Below are positions 48,422 to 57,731 of a DNA stretch of 64,000 nt, piece by piece. The stretch spans positions 1,488,001 through 1,552,000 of the forward strand of contig NZ_AP024412.1 of NCBI RefSeq assembly GCF_016865445.1, written 5' to 3'. The notes under the pieces were generated by a model. It did no database searches. It was given only the letters and a program-made list of their open reading frames with translations, and was not told where the DNA came from. Made by a program: the position numbers and the translations under genes. The DNA comes from Mariniplasma anaerobium (GTDB lineage Bacteria > Bacillota_I > Bacilli_A > Acholeplasmatales > Acholeplasmataceae). The first letter of the stretch is position 1. The number at the start of each line of letters is the position of its first letter.

Positions 48422-48450
48422 ATTATAACAAAGTTCCTAAGAACTTGCAA
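48422..48450 (-). promoter_or_regulatory. rplS promoter
   Basis: -35 TTGCAA (48445-48450) and -10 TATAAT (48422-48427) have a 17-nt spacer, placing rplS in a transcript separate from trmD although on the same strand. Confidence 0.8.
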
Positions 48451-48472
48451 CAATTTTAATGAATTTTGCTGA

Positions 48473-49198
48473 TTATGAATTGTTTTTAGATTTAAGTTCG
48501 TCTAAAATGTTTTTCTCTTCATCAGTAAGTTTGATTTGGTCTATTAAATCTGACCTTTTCTCATATGTTTTTTTTATGCTTTCTTTTTTGCGCCATGCTT
48601 CTATGTTTTTATGGTGTCCTGATTTTAATATCTCTGGAACATCATATCCTTGATAGCTTTCAGGTTTCGTATATTGTGGATATTTTAACCAACCCTTTTG
48701 TAAACTATCTTCTTCATATGATTCTTGTGCAATTACATTAGGAATTAATCTAACGATTGCATCACTTAGAATCATTGCAGGTATTTCTCCACCAGTTAAT
48801 ACATAATCACCAATAGAAATTTCTTCATCTATAAGTTCTTCTACTCTAGCATCAATACCTTCATAATGTCCACATAATAAAATCAAATGTTTCTTTTGTG
48901 ATAATGTTGTAGCGCTGCTTTGTGTAAATAGTTTACCTTGTGGGGATAATAATATAATATGACTATCCTTTGTTTTCAACTTTTTTATTACTTCATAAAA
49001 TGGAGCAAATTGCATAAGCATTCCTGCTCCTCCACCATATGGAGTATCATCTATCTTTTGATGTTTACGATCTGAATAATCTCTTAATTGATGACAATTA
49101 ATTTCAACTAAATCATCTTCAATTGCTCTTTTAATAATAGATGTTTCTAAAAAAGTAGTGAAAAATTCAGGGAAAATAGTGATGATGTCGATAATCAT
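48473..49198 (-). CDS. trmD: tRNA (guanine-N1)-methyltransferase
   Basis: This 241-residue SPOUT enzyme makes m1G37 to prevent frameshifting. [33 protein letters not shown] and [11 protein letters not shown] form the trefoil-knot SAM site. It overlaps rimM by 4 bp and is the last gene of rpsP-khpA-rimM-trmD. Confidence 0.96.
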   Translation of the reverse strand: MIIDIITIFPEFFTTFLETSIIKRAIEDDLVEINCHQLRDYSDRKHQKIDDTPYGGGAGMLMQFAPFYEVIKKLKTKDSHIILLSPQGKLFTQSSATTLSQKKHLILLCGHYEGIDARVEELIDEEISIGDYVLTGGEIPAMILSDAIVRLIPNVIAQESYEEDSLQKGWLKYPQYTKPESYQGYDVPEILKSGHHKNIEAWRKKESIKKTYEKRSDLIDQIKLTDEEKNILDELKSKNNS

Positions 49199-49683
49199 AA
49201 TAAACCTTCTATCGGTTTAATTACAATTTTTTCATCATCTATATCTCCTATAAATTCTTTAATAAATGGAACCAATGCTTTTTTACCATTAGGTTTTTCG
49301 ATTTCTAATAGATGGCCTTGTGGCACTTCAATAAGTGCACTAGCTATACCGACTTGTTCAAACTTATCAGTTACTACTTTTTTACCAATCACATCATCAT
49401 AGTGATAATCGTTGCTTTCTAATTGTTCAGAAACATCAGCCTCAGAATAAACATATAAACCTTTGTAAGGTAGAATGTCATTAATATCATCAAATTTTAA
49501 AAATTTAACAATTAATACATTCTTGTTTTCTCTAACTCTTTCTATTGTAAATTCATGTTTTTGATCTTTAATCATGACAAAAACCTTATAACCAACTAAA
49601 AAGCGGTCAAAATCACTTAAATTGTAGATTTTAACCTCTCCTCTGATGCCATGTGTACTTGTAATTTTACCAATTCGATACAT
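49195..49683 (-). CDS. rimM: Ribosome maturation factor RimM
   Basis: This 162-residue protein has an N-terminal RimM domain (GKITSTHGIRGEVKIYNL) and a C-terminal PRC-barrel (DVIGKKVVTDKFEQVGIA, then PFIKEFIGDIDDEKIVI). It assists 30S head assembly with S19. It is 11 bp after khpA and 4 bp overlapping trmD. Confidence 0.94.
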   Translation of the reverse strand: MYRIGKITSTHGIRGEVKIYNLSDFDRFLVGYKVFVMIKDQKHEFTIERVRENKNVLIVKFLKFDDINDILPYKGLYVYSEADVSEQLESNDYHYDDVIGKKVVTDKFEQVGIASALIEVPQGHLLEIEKPNGKKALVPFIKEFIGDIDDEKIVIKPIEGLL

Positions 49684-49694
49684 GAATATCTTCC

Positions 49695-49943
49695 TTAAAA
49701 CGCGTCTATATCAATATGTACACGCTTGTTTTCTTTTGATGCCCCTGCATATACTATGGTACGCATTGCGTTAGCAATTTTTCCACCTTTACCAATTACG
49801 CGACCTAAGTCAGCTTCATTGACCATAAGTTGAATTGTTATTGTCGTATCATCTGTTGATAATATTTTGACCATAACATCATCAGGGTTCACGACTAATG
49901 GCAAGATCATATTTTTGATCAATTTTTCAAAATCTACCGCCAT
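49695..49943 (-). CDS. khpA: KH-domain RNA-binding protein KhpA (YlqC)
   Basis: This 82-residue single KH domain has the GxxG loop in LGRVIGKGGKIANAMRTI. VNPDDVMVKILSTDDTTI is the first strand pair. It is an RNA chaperone partner of KhpB in Firmicutes. The position between rpsP and rimM is the conserved Firmicute arrangement. RBS GGGGG-like (AGAGGGGGA). Confidence 0.92.
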   Translation of the reverse strand: MAVDFEKLIKNMILPLVVNPDDVMVKILSTDDTTITIQLMVNEADLGRVIGKGGKIANAMRTIVYAGASKENKRVHIDIDAF

Positions 49944-49961
49944 ACTTCATTCCCCCTCTTA

Positions 49962-50204
49962 TTATTTTTCTAAAACGCTGTACTTTTTAAATAAGCTTCT
50001 AACAGTCTCAGTAGGTAGAGCACCATTATCCATCCATTTTTGTACTTTTTCTGAATCCACTAAAACTTTTCCTAAAAGTGGATCATAAGTTCCTAATATT
50101 TCTAAGAATCTTCCATCTCTTGCTTTTTTTGAATCACTTGCAACAACACGATAGAATGGTCTTTTATTAGAACCAAATCTTTGTAATCTTAATCTAACTG
50201 CCAT
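49962..50204 (-). CDS. rpsP: 30S ribosomal protein S16
   Basis: This 80-residue S16 begins VRLRLQRFGSNKRPFYRVV and continues with RDGRFLEILGTYDPL. It is first gene of the rpsP-khpA-rimM-trmD operon. Promoter immediately upstream. Confidence 0.97.
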   Translation of the reverse strand: MAVRLRLQRFGSNKRPFYRVVASDSKKARDGRFLEILGTYDPLLGKVLVDSEKVQKWMDNGALPTETVRSLFKKYSVLEK

Positions 50205-50240
50205 ATTTGTTTTCTCTCTTTCTATTTTGTATATACTACC

Positions 50241-50268
50241 ATTATAACGATTTTTTTCTAACTGTCAA
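50241..50268 (-). promoter_or_regulatory. rpsP operon promoter
   Basis: -35 TTGACA (50263-50268) and -10 TATAAT (50241-50246) have a 16-nt spacer, about 37 nt before the rpsP start. Confidence 0.85.
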
Positions 50269-50285
50269 GTCTTTTTCCTTAACAG

Positions 50286-50513
50286 TTAAAAATTTAATTC
50301 TTGATCATATGTTTGAGATGGTCCAAAATGTTTTAACCCTTTAACATTTTTCATCTGTTTAATGATCATTTCTTCATTTGATTTATCAAAATATAATACA
50401 GCGTAATGCTGTTTTTCTGAAATATATGATATATCTACTGGAAGGTTTTTTAGCTTGTTTAAAACGTGTTTGCCGTGATAGATGGCTACGTAAGAGATTC
50501 TATTAGTGTACAT
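50286..50513 (-). CDS. ylbG: YlbG family protein (DUF2129)
   Basis: This 75-residue protein of the YlbG/UPF0298 family has YVAIYHGKHVLNKLKNLP and ISYISEKQHYAVLYFD, then LKHFGPSQ. The function is not established in the family. It overlaps ylbF by 11 bp, the conserved Firmicute pairing. Confidence 0.85.
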   Translation of the reverse strand: MYTNRISYVAIYHGKHVLNKLKNLPVDISYISEKQHYAVLYFDKSNEEMIIKQMKNVKGLKHFGPSQTYDQELNF

Positions 50514-50895
50514 GGCAACTGCCTCCTTTTTTAATCATTCCAAACTTATTAGGTGCTGGAATATGATCTGATATTGTTTTTGATATATGATTTAAAAACT
50601 CATTGAGTTTTGCTTCAAATTCTAATTCTAATTCAAGATATTTCTTAACTTCTGGCATTTCATATAATGTCTTTTTTGTTTCGCTTAATACCTTTATGCT
50701 TTGTTTATAATCAGGGTGATAAGTTCCCCCTTCGTTTAAAACAATTTGGTATTTTATTTTAGCATCGCTAAATGCTTTAATTTCATCTTTATACAAAAGA
50801 TCTATATTTTCATTAAGATGCTTAATTTCTTTAATTGATGGATCGCTTAAGATTTCATCTAATACATCATATGTTTTAATGATTATATCGGTCAC
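50503..50895 (-). CDS. ylbF: YlbF/YmcA family regulator (RicF-like)
   Basis: This 130-residue all-helical protein of the YlbF/RicF family, in Bacillus part of the Ric (Y) complex that aids RNA maturation and development. The core is a long amphipathic helical pair (YDVLDEILSDPSIKEIKHLNE and the C-terminal LELEFEAKLNEFLNHI). The C-terminal end GGSCHVH has a Cys and two His that may bind a cofactor. It overlaps the pseudouridine synthase gene by 4 bp and ylbG by 11 bp. Confidence 0.82.
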   Translation of the reverse strand: MTDIIIKTYDVLDEILSDPSIKEIKHLNENIDLLYKDEIKAFSDAKIKYQIVLNEGGTYHPDYKQSIKVLSETKKTLYEMPEVKKYLELELEFEAKLNEFLNHISKTISDHIPAPNKFGMIKKGGSCHVH

Positions 50896-51578
50896 AAAAT
50901 TTCATCCTTTCTTACTTGTATATAGGTTCCTGGAAATAAATCTTTAAGTTTTAGATTCCCTATTTGTATTCTCTTTAAGTATATCACTTCATAGCCCACC
51001 TTTAAAAACATACGTTTAACTTGGTGGAATTTTCCTTCATCAATAACAATGGATACTTCTTTTCCATTGGTTTTTATATCAAGAGCTTTTGCGATAAATG
51101 GTTTTTGATGACCATCAACTATTTCAATTCCATTTAATAATAGATTTGCATCAGTAAATTTTTTATCTAAAACAGCAATATAAGTCTTTGGAAGATGATG
51201 ATTTGGATGTGTAATTTCATGAACAAATTTCCCATCTGTTGAAAGAATCATCAATCCTTCAGTATCTATATCTAGTCTTCCCGCTATTTTAAAATCAAAT
51301 CGATCAAATGGCTTTTTAATTAAATCAATTACACATGGATGCATTTCATCCTTATTAGCTGAAACATAACCTTTTGGCTTATTTAAGGCTAAATAAATAG
51401 TATCTTCATAAAAAATCAATTCATCATCTATACTTATTTTTTCTAAACTTGGTTCAAAACTAAAATCTGCATCAAAAATCTGATGATTATCTATAATGAT
51501 TTTATGAGATTTTATAAATGATTTCGCTTGTTTTCTAGAGCAAAATTTCATTTGACTTAAAAATTTATCTACTCGCAT
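50892..51578 (-). CDS. RsuA/RluB-family pseudouridine synthase
   Basis: This 228-residue protein has an N-terminal S4 domain (MRVDKFLSQMKFCSRKQAKS, about 1-55) and a pseudouridine synthase domain. GRLDIDTEGLMILSTDG contains the catalytic Asp. EGKFHQVKRMF is the family C-terminal motif. It probably modifies rRNA (RsuA-type 16S or RluB-type 23S; not distinguishable). It overlaps ylbF by 4 bp and is divergent from def. Confidence 0.9.
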   Translation of the reverse strand: MRVDKFLSQMKFCSRKQAKSFIKSHKIIIDNHQIFDADFSFEPSLEKISIDDELIFYEDTIYLALNKPKGYVSANKDEMHPCVIDLIKKPFDRFDFKIAGRLDIDTEGLMILSTDGKFVHEITHPNHHLPKTYIAVLDKKFTDANLLLNGIEIVDGHQKPFIAKALDIKTNGKEVSIVIDEGKFHQVKRMFLKVGYEVIYLKRIQIGNLKLKDLFPGTYIQVRKDEIL

Positions 51579-51622
51579 AAAATCTCCTAATTGTGATATA
51601 ATATGGTCGAGAGGTGTATGTT

Positions 51623-52207
51623 ATGATTTTAATGAAAAATATAATTCGTGAAGGCCATAAAACATTAGAAACTGTAGCAAAAGACGTTAAACTGCCTTTA
51701 TCAAGTGCTGATAAGAAGCTCTTAGTAGATTTGCTAACATATGTTAAGAATTCACAAGATAATCAAATGGTAGAAAAATATGGACTACGTCCCGCAGTAG
51801 GTATTGCTGCTCCACAAGTTAATGTTTCAAAAAGAATGTTCGCTTGTCATGTACAGGACTTTGATGGGACACTTTATTCTTATGCTCTAGTTAATCCTGT
51901 AATGACTAAAAAAAGTTTAGAACTAATTTATCTTCCAGGTGGTGAAGGTTGTTTAAGTGTTGATAGAGAAACAGAAGGTATTACACCAAGATATAAATCA
52001 GTAACTTTTGAAGCTCTACATTATGACCAAGCATCTGATCAACTCATTCCAGTTAAATTAGAACTAGAAGGTTATATTGGAATTGTTTTCCAACATGAAT
52101 TCGACCATATAAATGGCATCATGTTTACGACCAAATTATTTGATACAATCCCAAATGCTAAACCTGCATTCGAATTTATAGATGAAGATGAAGAAGATAC
52201 TTTGTAA
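51623..52207 (+). CDS. def: Peptide deformylase
   Basis: This 194-residue type II deformylase removes formyl groups from nascent N-termini. Motif 1 is VGIAAPQVNV, motif 2 EGCLSV (Cys metal ligand) and motif 3 QHEFDHINGIMF (HExxH). The ATG at 51623 follows GAGAGGTG by 6 nt; the GTG 9 bp earlier is inside that RBS. Length and the insert between motifs fit the Gram-positive form. Confidence 0.95.
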   Translation: MILMKNIIREGHKTLETVAKDVKLPLSSADKKLLVDLLTYVKNSQDNQMVEKYGLRPAVGIAAPQVNVSKRMFACHVQDFDGTLYSYALVNPVMTKKSLELIYLPGGEGCLSVDRETEGITPRYKSVTFEALHYDQASDQLIPVKLELEGYIGIVFQHEFDHINGIMFTTKLFDTIPNAKPAFEFIDEDEEDTL

Positions 52208-52211
52208 TCAC

Positions 52212-53120
52212 TTATTTTTTAAATATAACATGTAATACTTTTACTTGATTATCTAAAATGTCATCATAGGTGACATTTTTTGTTTCTTCATTTGGAAATA
52301 TTTTTTTAGATAGCTCATCTTTTTGAGCTTCTTTTTTCTTTTTAGTCTTAGAAAACATCTTCTTGAAAAAACCTTCTTTATGTTCCGGTTCTTCAAAAAC
52401 TGCTTTATAAAATTCATTATCTACAAGTAAGAAGCCTGAAAAACGATCTCTTATTAGTTTTTTAAATAAACTAACAATATCAGTCTTACCATATCCAATC
52501 AGCTTTGGTGTACCTTGATGATCTTGGTCGTGACATGAAAAAGCTTCGATGTTTTTCTTTAATAACCTATATGCTGTTGTTGTTGATTCTTGAATATCCA
52601 TAAAATAGATAGGATCAAATAAAACATACAAGTTGTTAGATTTTAATTTTTTTAACAAATAAGCATACGTATTTGCTTTATAGCCTTGATCTGGCATTAA
52701 TAATATTTTTTTACCTTTTTTATTAGCTACATCAATAAATGAATGTAATCTTGCTTTAATAACATCAAGTTCTTTAATTACATCATTAAAAATAGGTAAT
52801 CTCAAGATTAAATAATTTGTTTTAAATTTATCTGCTAATTTAACCATATATTTAAACTCATCGAGTGCTTCTTTATATTTAGCATCTGAATTCACATCAT
52901 AAGGTTTAATTAAGGTATCTATAATACCAACTTTAAGTCTATGATCTTTTAATAATACCAGCATCTCTTTTACTTCTTTATCATTTATTTCTATTAAAGG
53001 CTTTTGATTATAATATCTTAAAGATATTTGATCAATATTATGTTTATTAGCAAGCTCTAATTGTTGATTAAATTTTAGTTTTCCTTCTTGGTCTAAAAAC
53101 CCAGTAATTGTTTGTTTCAT
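52212..53120 (-). CDS. Sugar phosphate isomerase/epimerase-like TIM barrel protein
   Basis: This 302-residue protein resembles the xylose-isomerase-like / AP endonuclease 2 TIM-barrel family. LRLPIFNDVIKELDVIKARL, KKILLMPDQGY, LYVLFDPIYFM, ACHDQD-type FSCHDQDHQG, and GFLLVDNEFY are the strand ends that usually hold the metal ligands. A lysine-rich insertion (about 262-280) is at the C-terminus. The start at 53120 (ATGA overlap with the methyltransferase stop) is preferred; the ATG 15 bp upstream contains the SD. The substrate is unknown. Confidence 0.7.
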   Translation of the reverse strand: MKQTITGFLDQEGKLKFNQQLELANKHNIDQISLRYYNQKPLIEINDKEVKEMLVLLKDHRLKVGIIDTLIKPYDVNSDAKYKEALDEFKYMVKLADKFKTNYLILRLPIFNDVIKELDVIKARLHSFIDVANKKGKKILLMPDQGYKANTYAYLLKKLKSNNLYVLFDPIYFMDIQESTTTAYRLLKKNIEAFSCHDQDHQGTPKLIGYGKTDIVSLFKKLIRDRFSGFLLVDNEFYKAVFEEPEHKEGFFKKMFSKTKKKKEAQKDELSKKIFPNEETKNVTYDDILDNQVKVLHVIFKK

Positions 53121-53818
53121 ATCATAAATCTCCATTCATGCATTAATATGCCACCTGCTACACTAACATTAAGACTTTCAACTTCATTAGTTTTAATGGT
53201 AACAAACTCATCGCATATATCTTTAATACTATCTGACAATCCATGGCCTTCATTTCCTAAGACCAATGCTAATTTTTTATTTTTTTGAGGCTCTCCTGTT
53301 TCATGTGCATCAGCACCTACAATTTGATAGCCTTGATCTTTTAATTCTGTTAATCTCAATAACAACTGACTTCTTTCAATATAACAATCAAAAATAGCTC
53401 CTTTTGATGCTCTAATAACTTTTTCGTTATATAAATCAGCCGTTTTATGACTCATAATGATATGTTTAAACCCAAAAGCTGCAGCACTTCTAATTAATGC
53501 GCCTACATTATCAGGATCTTGAACATCATCTAAAACTAAAATATTATTAGATTCAAGTTTATCATTTGTTTTCTTACAAACACCAATTAGATCGATATAT
53601 GTTTCTGTTTGTTGCAATTCATCCATTAGTTCGGTTGATACCAATGTCCCTTCAATTTCTAAATTTGAGGTAACAACCTCAATTAATGCGCCTTTATCTC
53701 TTGCTTTATCAACTAAGTGTTTTCCATAAACTAAAAACATATCATGTAAATCTCGATATTTTTTAGTCATTAATTTTTTCCATAATTTAAATTGTTTATT
53801 TTGTTTCGATATGATCAT
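53117..53818 (-). CDS. TrmH/SpoU-family RNA 2'-O-methyltransferase
   Basis: This protein of 233 residues has an N-terminal substrate-binding domain (KYRDLHDMFLVYGKHLVDKA) and a SPOUT domain: NVGALIRSAAAFG, LALVLGNEGHGL and SLNVSVAGGILMHE are SpoU motifs 1-3. The ATG at 53818 gives the family N-terminus; codons further upstream are antisense to sense with thiI coding in another frame. It overlaps thiI by 23 bp. The target RNA (23S rRNA or tRNA) is not determined. Confidence 0.88.
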   Translation of the reverse strand: MIISKQNKQFKLWKKLMTKKYRDLHDMFLVYGKHLVDKARDKGALIEVVTSNLEIEGTLVSTELMDELQQTETYIDLIGVCKKTNDKLESNNILVLDDVQDPDNVGALIRSAAAFGFKHIIMSHKTADLYNEKVIRASKGAIFDCYIERSQLLLRLTELKDQGYQIVGADAHETGEPQKNKKLALVLGNEGHGLSDSIKDICDEFVTIKTNEVESLNVSVAGGILMHEWRFMI

Positions 53819-55076
53819 CAAGCTCATCATCCCTTTGTGATAAATAATTATCATATGCTTCTTTAACTGAAAACCCATAAGATGCAATATCAAAATCAAA
53901 TGTTTCATTAACATCTAATGTAATAACATCTTGAACAGCTTTTTCAACTAAAGGTTCATACTCAAATGTTCTTTCATATTTTCTAGCGTATAAATCCATC
54001 GGTTTTGTAACCGGATTTCTTGGTACATAAATACTACAACAATCATTAAATGGACGAATCGATATATCAAAGGATTCAATCTCTTTTGCGATGTTAATGA
54101 TGTCTTGCTTATCATAAGTAATTAAAGGTCTTAAAACTGGCATTTTAGTGACACCTTCAACGACTTGCATACTGTTTAGCGTTTGACTTGCTACTTGCCC
54201 AACAGACTCTCCATTTAAAAGTGCTAATAACTTATGCTTTTTAGCATAAATTTCTGCTATTCTATACATCATTCTTCTTAAAACTGTAATGATATATGGA
54301 TCAAAAACATTTGCTAGTATTTGTTCATGAATTTCTTTAAATGGTACGATATGTAATTTAATAGTTTGATAAGTCGTATATTTAGCTAAGACTTTAGCTA
54401 AATCAATAACTTTTTGAACACTTTCTAAAGGTGTCATCGGAGTAGATTCAAAGTGGAACAATTCTAATTCTATACCTTGTTTCATCGCAAGATAACTTGC
54501 AACAGGTGAATCAATGCCCCCGCTCATCATCATTAATGCTTTACCACCTGTACCAAACGGAAATCCACCCATACCTTTAATACTTGATAAATAAATATAT
54601 GTCATTTCTTTTCTAAGTTCTACATGCAAAACTTCTTCTGGATGTTTTACGTCTACAATTAATTTTTTGTCTACTTGCGATAAAATCATTGGAGCAATCT
54701 TCATACTAACTTCTAAAGAAGTCATTGGAAAATCTTTATTTGCTCGTTTTGTATCAACTTTAAAAGTTTTATAAAGTCTATCAATTTCTGTATTAATGAC
54801 ATAAATAGATACTCTAACAATATCATCAATATCTAATTTGGCTAAATGCACAATACTAAACGAAAAAATACCTGGAATTTGTTTAAGTCTTCGACAAATT
54901 TCTTTTTCATTTTCATCCATATATTCGATATAAATACGATCATGTTCGAATTTATATTTAACATCTAAATCTTTTAATTTTTCTTTTACATGTACTCTAA
55001 TTCTTTTGAGGAAGAAATTAATGTTTTTACCTTTTAACATTAAGTCCCCAAATCTAATTAATATTTTTTTCTTCAT
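53796..55076 (-). CDS. thiI: tRNA 4-thiouridine synthase ThiI
   Basis: The 426-residue protein makes s4U8 in tRNA. A ferredoxin-like domain and THUMP domain occupy residues 1-165. The PP-loop ATP pyrophosphatase motif is MMSGGIDSPVAS near 185. CCSIYVPRNPVTKP holds a conserved Cys pair. The C-terminal rhodanese domain of the E. coli enzyme is absent, as in most Firmicutes, so sulfur must come directly from a desulfurase. The ATG at 55076 follows AGGTGAT. Confidence 0.93.
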   Translation of the reverse strand: MKKKILIRFGDLMLKGKNINFFLKRIRVHVKEKLKDLDVKYKFEHDRIYIEYMDENEKEICRRLKQIPGIFSFSIVHLAKLDIDDIVRVSIYVINTEIDRLYKTFKVDTKRANKDFPMTSLEVSMKIAPMILSQVDKKLIVDVKHPEEVLHVELRKEMTYIYLSSIKGMGGFPFGTGGKALMMMSGGIDSPVASYLAMKQGIELELFHFESTPMTPLESVQKVIDLAKVLAKYTTYQTIKLHIVPFKEIHEQILANVFDPYIITVLRRMMYRIAEIYAKKHKLLALLNGESVGQVASQTLNSMQVVEGVTKMPVLRPLITYDKQDIINIAKEIESFDISIRPFNDCCSIYVPRNPVTKPMDLYARKYERTFEYEPLVEKAVQDVITLDVNETFDFDIASYGFSVKEAYDNYLSQRDDELDDHIETK

Positions 55077-55131
55077 ATGTATCACCTATCTTATTTTAAC
55101 ATATATGTTATAATAAATGAGGTGATAAAGA

Positions 55132-55581
55132 ATGAAAATAGAAGAATTATTAATTTCCGCAAAAGCATTGCTGGAAACACAACCTAATCAAATAGCATTA
55201 CTATCAAATGCGTCTGCATTTATTTTTGATTCATTTGAAAACTTAAACTGGGCTGGTTTTTATTTACTAAATAAAGATATACTAACCGTAGGTCCTTTTC
55301 AAGGTCATGTTGCCTGTTCTACCATACCTTTAGGAAATGGTGTATGTGGTCAAGCCGCTCAATTTAGAAAAACAATAGTAGTTGATGATGTCTTATCCTA
55401 TGATAATCACATTGCATGTGATTCAAACTCAAGATCAGAAGTTGTTATTCCAATCATCATAAATGATAAAGTTTTTGGCGTCTTAGACGTCGATAGTCCA
55501 ATATACAATCGCTTTGATAAAACGATCGTAGAGTTTCTAGAATCTTTTGTCAAATTACTAACAAAATTGATTGACTTTTAA
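55132..55581 (+). CDS. msrC: Free methionine-(R)-sulfoxide reductase (GAF domain)
   Basis: This 149-residue GAF-domain enzyme reduces free Met-R-sulfoxide. The three conserved Cys are seen in GPFQGHVACSTIPLGNGVCG and HIACDSNSRSEVVIP. NWAGFYLL and DVDSP complete the signature. RBS GAGGTGAT, 6 nt upstream. Divergent from thiI. The rpsD promoter overlaps its 3' end. Confidence 0.92.
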   Translation: MKIEELLISAKALLETQPNQIALLSNASAFIFDSFENLNWAGFYLLNKDILTVGPFQGHVACSTIPLGNGVCGQAAQFRKTIVVDDVLSYDNHIACDSNSRSEVVIPIIINDKVFGVLDVDSPIYNRFDKTIVEFLESFVKLLTKLIDF

Positions 55582-55599
55582 CCCTTAGTAGGGTAAAAT
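55571..55599 (+). promoter_or_regulatory. rpsD promoter
   Basis: -35 TTGACT (55571-55576) and -10 TAAAAT (55594-55599) have a 17-nt spacer. Confidence 0.75.
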
Positions 55600-55605
55600 A
55601 AATAG

Positions 55606-55762
55606 CGTCGGTAAAAAGCAGGCAGTTTTTTGCTGGTAAGCATGATCCCTACCTTTAGGAGCCCTTAGTAACCATTCTGCTTTATGGTGAAAAGAATATC
55701 GGGATATCTTACCATTGAGAACATTGCAATTTTTGCCACCACACAAAAAAATAGGAGGTAAA
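55606..55762 (+). other. Structured rpsD leader, candidate S4 autoregulatory element
   Basis: The leader of about 160 nt before rpsD has several self-complementary segments (for example AAAAAGCAGGC with GCTGG, and GATCCCTACC with repeated GGTA/TTACC elements). S4 represses its own mRNA through a leader in Firmicutes, so this is a reasonable candidate. I cannot fold it with certainty. Confidence 0.4.
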
Positions 55763-55766
55763 AATT

Positions 55767-56366
55767 ATGTCACGTTTCACTGGATCAACATGGAAAATTT
55801 CACGTCGTTTAGGATATTCAATTTCAGAAACTGGAAAAGAATTGAAAAAACGCCCTTATGCACCTGGTCAACATGGTCAACGCCGTACAAAAATAAGCGG
55901 TTATGGCACACAACTTCAAGAAAAACAAAAGGTTAGATTTACTTATGGTGTTTCTGAAAAACAATTTAGAAGAACATTTGATGATGCTGCAAAGATAAAA
56001 GGTATTCATGGTGAAAACTTCTTACGTTTATTAGAATCACGTCTTGATAATGTAGTCTATCGTTTAGGACTTGCAAGAACAAGAGCTCAAGCTCGTCAAC
56101 TTGTAAATCATGGACACTTATTAGTAGATGGTAAAAAAGTAGATATTCCATCATATCGTGTAACACCTGGTCAACAAATTAAGTTAAGAGAAAAATCAAA
56201 AGACTTAAAAGTTGTTAAAGAAGCTTTAGAAGCTCAATACGCAACAGCTGACTTTGTAACATACGATAAAGACACTAATTTAGGTACATTCGCTCGTTAC
56301 CCTGAAAGAAATGAAATTCTTCAAGAAATTAACGAACAACTTATCGTTGAATATTACAACAGATAA
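55767..56366 (+). CDS. rpsD: 30S ribosomal protein S4
   Basis: This 199-residue S4 has the N-terminal [20 protein letters not shown] and the S4 RNA-binding domain ([20 protein letters not shown], then [18 protein letters not shown]). The zinc-Cys motif of some S4 forms is absent (C-minus type). RBS AGGAGG, 8 nt. It is monocistronic with its own promoter, leader and terminator. Confidence 0.97.
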   Translation: MSRFTGSTWKISRRLGYSISETGKELKKRPYAPGQHGQRRTKISGYGTQLQEKQKVRFTYGVSEKQFRRTFDDAAKIKGIHGENFLRLLESRLDNVVYRLGLARTRAQARQLVNHGHLLVDGKKVDIPSYRVTPGQQIKLREKSKDLKVVKEALEAQYATADFVTYDKDTNLGTFARYPERNEILQEINEQLIVEYYNR

Positions 56367-56381
56367 TAAACTTACAAACAT

Positions 56382-56415
56382 AAAAAGTGACTTCAAATTG
56401 AAGTCACTTTTTTTC
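56382..56415 (+). terminator. Terminator of rpsD
   Basis: AAAAAGTGACTTCA/TGAAGTCACTTTTT with an AAT loop and extended T run. Confidence 0.9.
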
Positions 56416-56416
56416 T

Positions 56417-56893
56417 TTATTCGATTAGTTTTAAATTATTTGTGTGCACTAAGTAGCTTTGTCCAAATTGATTTTTTATCACACAATAATAATATAGGGA
56501 TATAATAACTATTTCATAAACTTCATTTTCATCAAGTATAGTTAATAATGGTATAACATCAGAATTTAATACCCCATCCTTGTAATACTCTTTTGGGTAA
56601 AACTGCTGTATATTACCTTTCTTATCAACTTCTAAATCAAGTTTATATTCAAGTGAAATAACTTTAGCTTTCATACCTTTTAATGCAGTCTTTTCTTTTT
56701 TCATCATATTTAATAAATAAAAGGCTATACTTGTAGCAAATATAAAATAAATGATAAATATTAAAATAAGTATATTTACATCACTAATAACTGTAACACT
56801 TACAAACATAAATACCATCGGTAAAAAGCCTATTGCAGCAATAATAATTAGTTTATTATTTATATTCTTTTTTCTTATGTCTCCTAATAACAT
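56417..56893 (-). CDS. Two-TM membrane protein of unknown function
   Basis: The product has 158 residues. Two hydrophobic helices (about 18-36 and 41-63) are followed by a soluble domain that is rich in beta strands (KGMKAKVISLEYKLDLEVDKKG). The ATG at 56893 follows AAGGGGTGG by 6 nt. It superficially resembles the small membrane protein at 3092-3529 in layout, but no shared motif is clear. It converges on rpsD. Confidence 0.6.
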   Translation of the reverse strand: MLLGDIRKKNINNKLIIIAAIGFLPMVFMFVSVTVISDVNILILIFIIYFIFATSIAFYLLNMMKKEKTALKGMKAKVISLEYKLDLEVDKKGNIQQFYPKEYYKDGVLNSDVIPLLTILDENEVYEIVIISLYYYCVIKNQFGQSYLVHTNNLKLIE

Positions 56894-56923
56894 AAACAAC
56901 CACCCCTTTAATCATATTATAGC

Positions 56924-56955
56924 ATAAAAAAAATCCATTTTAACAAATGGATTTT
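56924..56955 (-). terminator. Terminator of the pgk-tpiA operon
   Basis: AAATCCATTT/AAATGGATTT with a TAAC loop and an A run that reads as T on the minus strand, directly after tpiA. Confidence 0.88.
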
Positions 56956-56962
56956 TAACTTT

Positions 56963-57730
56963 TTATTGTTTTTTTGAAGCTGCTTTTACTAATGTAAGAA
57001 AAGATTCAGGATCTAGTGATGCGCCTCCAACTAATGCGCCATCAATATCACTTTTCGCTAATAATTCATCAACGTTATTTGGCTTAACTGAACCACCATA
57101 CAGTATTCTAATACTTTCAGATACTTCTGGTCCAAATAATTCTTTTAATACATTTCTAATAGCTTTAATTGTGTCATTTGCTTGATCTGGAGTTGCTGTT
57201 CTACCCGTTCCAATCGCCCAAATAGGTTCATAAGCTACAACTGTTTTTAATGCTTGTTCTTTGCTTACATCTTTATAAGCTTTTACAACTTGAGCTTTTA
57301 CAACTTCATCAGTTGTTCCAGCTTCTCTAATTTCTAGAGATTCTCCTACACATAAAATAGGTGTAAGTTCATTAACAACAGCCTGAATAACTTTTTTATT
57401 TACAGATTCATCTGTTTCATTATAATATGCACGACGTTCACTATGTCCAATAACAACATATTCTACACCGTAAGTCTTAAGCATACCTGCACTGATTTCT
57501 CCAGTATAAGCACCCTCATCTAATTCATGCATTGTTTGTGCGCCGATTCTTAAATCTTCGCCTTCACGCTTAACTAAATCTCTTAAAAATATTGCTGGTG
57601 CACAAATCACCGATTCAACATCTTCTTTATCTGGTACTGCAACATTGACTGCATAGATAAATGCTAGTGCATCATCTTTAGTCTTATACATTTTCCAGTT
57701 TCCTGCAATAATTGGTCTTCTTTTCATCAT
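56963..57730 (-). CDS. tpiA: Triosephosphate isomerase
   Basis: This 255-residue enzyme interconverts DHAP and G3P. AGNWKMYKT (Lys) near residue 11, VVIGHSERR (His) near 95 and AYEPIWAIGTGRTAT (Glu) near 168 are the active-site segments; GGSVKPNN is the phosphate loop. The first two codons are both ATG, so the exact start is uncertain by one codon. It follows the HPr-like gene by 1 bp and ends the pgk operon. Confidence 0.96.
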   Translation of the reverse strand: MMKRRPIIAGNWKMYKTKDDALAFIYAVNVAVPDKEDVESVICAPAIFLRDLVKREGEDLRIGAQTMHELDEGAYTGEISAGMLKTYGVEYVVIGHSERRAYYNETDESVNKKVIQAVVNELTPILCVGESLEIREAGTTDEVVKAQVVKAYKDVSKEQALKTVVAYEPIWAIGTGRTATPDQANDTIKAIRNVLKELFGPEVSESIRILYGGSVKPNNVDELLAKSDIDGALVGGASLDPESFLTLVKAASKKQ

Positions 57731-57731
57731 A